NCBI RefSeq assembly: GCF_023023025.1
Contig: NZ_CP095481.1
Location: 10,429,001-10,493,000, forward strand
Length of the DNA stretch: 64,000 nt
Source: Amycolatopsis sp. WQ 127309
GTDB lineage: Bacteria > Actinomycetota > Actinomycetes > Mycobacteriales > Pseudonocardiaceae
Direction of reading: 5' to 3'
Shown here: positions 60,624 through 64,000 of the stretch, piece after piece
Numbering within the stretch: position 1 is the stretch's first letter
How the letters are laid out: every line of letters begins with the position of its first letter
Notes under the pieces: model-generated
The model's input: the letters and a program-made list of their open reading frames with translations, nothing else
Told to the model about the DNA's origin: nothing
Database searches by the model: none
Made by a program: the position numbers and the translations under genes

Positions 60624-61184
60624 ATGAACTACCTCAAGAGCTTCATCCCGTGGATCGCCTTCGCGGTCGTCGCGACCCAGTTCGACTGGCGCTGGTCGGC
60701 CCTCACCGGGCTCGTGCTGGCCGCCGTCCTGCTCGCCGTGGCCCGCCGTGAAGGCCGCAAGACGGCCACGCTGATCATCGAGCTGAGCGCGCTCGCCTTC
60801 TTCGCGCTGCTCACCGTCGTCGCGTTCAGCTTCCCGGCGTCGCCGCTGAAGACCTACACCGGCGCGCTCACCGACGCCTGGCTGGCGCTCACCGCCTGGG
60901 GTTCGATCCTCCTGCGCCGCCCGTTCACCCTCGGCATCGCCAAGACGATGACGCCGCCGGAGCTGTGGGACAACCCGGGCTTCAAGCGCGTCAACCTGAT
61001 CATCACGCTCGTGTGGGCCGTGAGCTTCACCGTCACCGGCCTCGCCGGCATCGCGCTGCTGCACTACGCCCCGCACGCGACGGCCGCGCTGATCGTGCTC
61101 AAGGTCCTCGGCTTCGCCGTCCCCGTCGCCTTCACCGTCCGCTACCCGCGCATCGTCCGCGCCCGCGCGCAGAAAGCCGCGTGA
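60624..61184 (+). CDS. Integral membrane protein, 186 aa
   Basis: ATG 60624 with GGGGAGA six bases upstream. Six hydrophobic segments (IPWIAFAVVATQF, LTGLVLAAVLLAVA, LIIELSALAFFALLTVVAF, LIITLVWAVSFTVTGLAGIA and others), with PFTLGIAKTMTPPELW between helices 3 and 5. Family not recognised. Four bp from the carotenoid oxygenase and under the PadR boxes. Confidence 0.8.
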   Translation: MNYLKSFIPWIAFAVVATQFDWRWSALTGLVLAAVLLAVARREGRKTATLIIELSALAFFALLTVVAFSFPASPLKTYTGALTDAWLALTAWGSILLRRPFTLGIAKTMTPPELWDNPGFKRVNLIITLVWAVSFTVTGLAGIALLHYAPHATAALIVLKVLGFAVPVAFTVRYPRIVRARAQKAA

Positions 61185-61188
61185 CCCG

Positions 61189-62487
61189 ATGACCACGACC
61201 GACTTCCACCTCACCGGGGCGTACGCGCCCGTCCACGACGAGCTGACCGCGTTCGACCTGCCGGTGACCGGCGCGCTGCCGCCCGAGCTGACCGGCTGGT
61301 ACCTGCGCAACGGCCCCAACCCGCGCACCGGCAGCAAGCACTGGTTCACCGGCGACGGCATGCTGCACGGCGTCCGCCTCGAGCACGGCCGCGCCGCCTG
61401 GTACCGCAACCGCTGGGTGCGCACCGAGAGCTTCGGCGACGACGACGCCGTGCTCTACAACGCCGACGGCTCCCGGAACCTGCGCACCAGCACGGCCAAC
61501 ACGCACGTCGTCACCCACGCCGGCCGGACGCTCGCGCTCGTCGAGTCGTCGCTGCCGTACGAGATCACGACCGAGCTGGACACCGTGGGCGCGTACGACT
61601 TCGGCGGCGAACTGGCCGACTCGATGACCGCGCACCCGAAGATCTGCCCCACCACCGGGGAACTGCACTTCTTCGGCTACGGCAGCATCACCGCGCCGCA
61701 CGTGAGCTACTACCGCGCCGACGCGAGCGGGAAGCTCGTCGTGAAGCAGCCGATCGACGTGCCGGGCCTGACGATGATGCACGACTTCGCGCTCACCGCG
61801 GCCCACGCCGTGTTCTACGACCTGCCGGTGGTGTTCGACCCGGCGTCGGTCGGCCAGGGCATGCCCTACCGCTGGGACGCCGGCTACGGCGCGCGCCTCG
61901 GTGTGCTGCGCCGCGACGACCCGGCCGGCGGCGTCCGCTGGTTCGACGTCGAGCCGTGCTACGTCTTCCACACGCTCAACGCGCACGACACCGCCGACGG
62001 CCGGATCGTGGTGCACGTCGTCCGCTACGACCACCTGTGGTGGGCGGGGCACGACCCGGCGCGCGGCGTGCTGTGGCGCTGGACGCTCGACCCGGCGACC
62101 GGCCGCGTCACCGAGGAACGGCTCGACGAGCGGCCCGCCGAGTTCCCCCGCATCGACGACCGGTTCGCCGGCTCCGACGTCCGGTTCGGGCACGTCACGC
62201 AGGGCGGCCGCGACGGCGAGCAGAGCTTCCTGCGCCGCCACGACCTGCACACCGGCGGCGTCGAGCAGCACGTCTTCGCGCCCGGGCGCACCCCCGGCGA
62301 GGCCGTGTTCGTCCCCGCCGCGGGCGGCGACGGCTGGCTGCTCACCTACGTCCACGACGCCGCCGAAGACCGCAGCGACCTCGTGGTCTTCGACGCCGGG
62401 GACGTCGCCGCCGCGCCGGTCGCCGTCGTCCACCTGCCGCAGCGGGTGCCCGCGGGGTTCCACGGGAACTGGCTGCCGGACGCGTGA
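61189..62487 (+). CDS. Carotenoid cleavage oxygenase (RPE65 family)
   Basis: 432-aa beta-propeller non-heme iron dioxygenase. The four iron His are in MTAHPKICP, TMMHDFALT, YVFHTLNAHD and GFHGNWLPD; N-terminal GWYLRNGPNPRTG and FTGDGMLHGVRL are diagnostic. Cleaves a carotenoid, stilbene or phenylpropenoid double bond. PadR control favours a phenylpropanoid (isoeugenol- or lignostilbene-type) substrate, though this is inference. Confidence 0.93.
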   Translation: MTTTDFHLTGAYAPVHDELTAFDLPVTGALPPELTGWYLRNGPNPRTGSKHWFTGDGMLHGVRLEHGRAAWYRNRWVRTESFGDDDAVLYNADGSRNLRTSTANTHVVTHAGRTLALVESSLPYEITTELDTVGAYDFGGELADSMTAHPKICPTTGELHFFGYGSITAPHVSYYRADASGKLVVKQPIDVPGLTMMHDFALTAAHAVFYDLPVVFDPASVGQGMPYRWDAGYGARLGVLRRDDPAGGVRWFDVEPCYVFHTLNAHDTADGRIVVHVVRYDHLWWAGHDPARGVLWRWTLDPATGRVTEERLDERPAEFPRIDDRFAGSDVRFGHVTQGGRDGEQSFLRRHDLHTGGVEQHVFAPGRTPGEAVFVPAAGGDGWLLTYVHDAAEDRSDLVVFDAGDVAAAPVAVVHLPQRVPAGFHGNWLPDA

Positions 62488-62491
62488 GGAC

Positions 62492-63232
62492 TCAGGCGAA
62501 CTTGGTCTTGGGCCGCTCCTGCAGGACGTCGTCGACGTAGACGTCGACCTTCTCGTCGAGGAAGGCGACCAGCCCGGCGACGCGGGTGCTCTCCGGCAAC
62601 GGCGTCGGGTAGCTCCAGGCGAGGTCCTCGTGCCCGGTCACCGAGAAGTACTCCGTCGCCCCCTTGTACGGGCAGTGCGTCACCGTCTGGGTCTTCTCGA
62701 GCAGATCCATCCGGACGTCCACGCGCGGCAGGTAGTACCGGGTGGGCAGGTCGGTCTCGAACAGCAGGTGCGCGCGGACGGTGTCCGCGACGGTCACGCC
62801 GCCGACCTCGATCCGGACGTGCCGCGAGCTGGGCAGGATGTCGACGCGGACCCCGGGATCGCGGGGGTGGGTGAAGATCTGCTCGTCCTCTTCGAACCAG
62901 TCGAACGCGGCGAAGTCGAACCGCACGTGGCCGCGCAGCTCCTCGATGGGCGAATCCGGGTACTCCAGCGCGCCGTCCACCGCCTCGGACCCGGCAACCT
63001 TTATCGTCGACAGAACACCTTCTCCCCGGCTGGGCGAGTGCGACGTCCGCCCGGAGGGGGTGAGGAGGCCGCTCTCCACGTCCGCGCGTGGGAAGTAGTA
63101 CGTGGGGTAGTACGGGACTTCCCACACCAGGAGGGGGTGCACCGTGTCCGCGACGTTCCGCCCGCCGAGGAACACCCGTACCCGCTTCGCGCCTTGTGCC
63201 ACGCGGACCCGCCCGCGTACCGGAGTGCTCAT
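62492..63232 (-). CDS. Tandem DUF427 protein
   Basis: 246 aa with two DUF427 domains: residues about 15-50 (VRVFLGGRNVADTVHPLLVW, TYYFPRADV) and 135-170 (VRIEVGGVTVADTVRAHLLF, RYYLPRVDV). The second keeps CPYKGATEYFSVTG. The family has a small beta fold of unknown function. Converges on the oxygenase with a 4-bp gap. Confidence 0.9.
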   Translation of the reverse strand: MSTPVRGRVRVAQGAKRVRVFLGGRNVADTVHPLLVWEVPYYPTYYFPRADVESGLLTPSGRTSHSPSRGEGVLSTIKVAGSEAVDGALEYPDSPIEELRGHVRFDFAAFDWFEEDEQIFTHPRDPGVRVDILPSSRHVRIEVGGVTVADTVRAHLLFETDLPTRYYLPRVDVRMDLLEKTQTVTHCPYKGATEYFSVTGHEDLAWSYPTPLPESTRVAGLVAFLDEKVDVYVDDVLQERPKTKFA

Positions 63233-63333
63233 GGTCGGCTCAACGGACGGCCTTCCGGCGGAATTCCCGTCCCCGGCGGCGGCGCGGCGGTTAGGTTGGC
63301 AGTGAGCACGAGGACAACAGGAGGCGGGCACCG

Positions 63334-64000
63334 GTGGCCGGCGTAGAAATCCCCACGGTCGGCACCCCCGCCGGGATGCGGAAGATCAACCAGCGCGCGG
63401 TGCTGGACCTGCTGCGGCGCAGCGGCCCGGCGACGCGGCCGCAGGTCGCGAAGGACACCGGGCTCTCGAAGCCGACGGTCAGCCAGGCGCTGCTCGCGCT
63501 CGAGGCGGCCGGGCTGGCGCGCCCGACCGGGCACACCTCCACCGGCACCGGACGGTCCGCCGTGCTGTACGAAGCCGACCCGACCGCGGGGTACGTGCTG
63601 GGCGTCGACATCGGCCGCGAGCACATCCGCGTCGCCGTGTCGGACCTCGGCCGGACGCTCGTGGCGCGCCGCGACGAACGCAACTCCGCCCGCTCCGGCG
63701 CGACGCTGGTCGCCACGGTCGGCCGGATCGCGGCCGACGCCGTCGCCGAGGCGGGCCTGACGGCGGCCGACATCGTTGTCCGCGTCGTCGGCTCCCCCGG
63801 CGTCGCCGACCCGGACAAGCGCTGCTTCCGGCACGCGCCGAACCTGCCGGGCTGGGGCCGGGCCGGGCTGATCGACGACCTCGAGGCCGCGCTGGGCCCG
63901 GGCCTGGTGGTGGAGAACGACGCGAACCTCACCGCCGTCGGCGAAGGCGAAAGCGGCGCCGCGCGGGGTGTGGCGGTGTTCGGCTGCATCACGATCGGCA
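63334..64000 (+). CDS. ROK-family transcriptional regulator (truncated by window end)
   Basis: GTG 63334 with CAGGAGG upstream; the frame stays open to the window end (222 codons). N-terminal winged helix (INQRAVLDLLRRSGPATRPQ, DTGLSKPTVSQALLALE), then the sugar-kinase-like fold with GYVLGVDIGREHIRVAVSDL and the ENDANLTAVGE acceptor motif. XylR/NagC-like repressors bind a sugar. Effector and targets lie outside this window. Confidence 0.88.
   Translation, partial: MAGVEIPTVGTPAGMRKINQRAVLDLLRRSGPATRPQVAKDTGLSKPTVSQALLALEAAGLARPTGHTSTGTGRSAVLYEADPTAGYVLGVDIGREHIRVAVSDLGRTLVARRDERNSARSGATLVATVGRIAADAVAEAGLTAADIVVRVVGSPGVADPDKRCFRHAPNLPGWGRAGLIDDLEAALGPGLVVENDANLTAVGEGESGAARGVAVFGCITIG

Overview
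This window is high-GC actinobacterial chromosome (GC looks near 70% or more, with frequent GTG starts and 4-nt start/stop overlaps). An Lsr2 protein, F420-type oxidoreductases, an MT0933-like antitoxin homologue and a class A penicillin-binding protein fit Pseudonocardiaceae, and the dispersed intergenic palindromes suggest an Amycolatopsis-like genome. That assignment is inference. There are about 60 genes, no rRNA or tRNA that I can see, no CRISPR array and no transposase.

Layout. 1-5.5 kb: a truncated membrane-protein fragment, a secreted sialidase, and a cytochrome P450/MFS exporter pair divergent from a TetR gene with two operator-like sites; the block is bracketed by inverted copies of a 48-bp repeat. 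5.5-8.9 kb: a three-gene operon of an oxalomesaconate-hydratase homologue (LigJ), a pyrone-dicarboxylate-lactonase homologue (LigI) and a permease, behind a FadR/GntR-like dyad. 9-10.8 kb: an RsbW-type kinase, a STAS protein without the phospho-serine, and lsr2 behind an unusually AT-rich leader. 11-18.5 kb: TetR plus a three-subunit molybdenum hydroxylase whose FAD subunit has a PaoB-like cysteine insert, then a FAD oxidase/carboxylesterase pair. 18.5-27 kb: an orphan sensor kinase, a permease pseudogene, small metabolic genes, an oxidoreductase pseudogene, and a MarR gene with an in-frame stop ahead of a two-gene ABC exporter.

27-36.6 kb: penicillin-binding protein, PhoU-like protein, an SSB, pirin, and a GntR/TPP-enzyme/PLP-decarboxylase group. 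36.6-43.7 kb: a 21-bp tandem repeat array, PAP2 phosphatase, a response regulator/kinase/lipoprotein operon, a SoxR gene with a textbook 19-bp-spacer promoter reading into an FMN reductase, and a pair of paralogous unknown genes. 44-53 kb: two SDRs, RecQ, a second and mirror-symmetric 21-bp array, ArsR/SRPBCC, an adenosine-deaminase-like protein and a CoxE/CoxD-like VWA-MoxR pair. 53-64 kb: aldo/keto reductase, TetR/LLM oxidoreductase, a 21-bp-arm inverted repeat, a PucR regulator, a Tat-exported IorAB-type molybdenum oxidase, a PadR-controlled membrane protein/carotenoid oxygenase pair, a tandem DUF427 protein and the start of a ROK regulator.

The most unusual signal is in the intergenic DNA. 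Two loci 12 kb apart carry arrays of exactly 21-bp units (two helical turns) around a shared CGCGTGAT core, one of them arranged as five direct and four inverted units about a perfect palindrome. With the 48-bp repeat and the 21-bp-arm hairpin they suggest several repeat families of unknown function near gene 3' ends.
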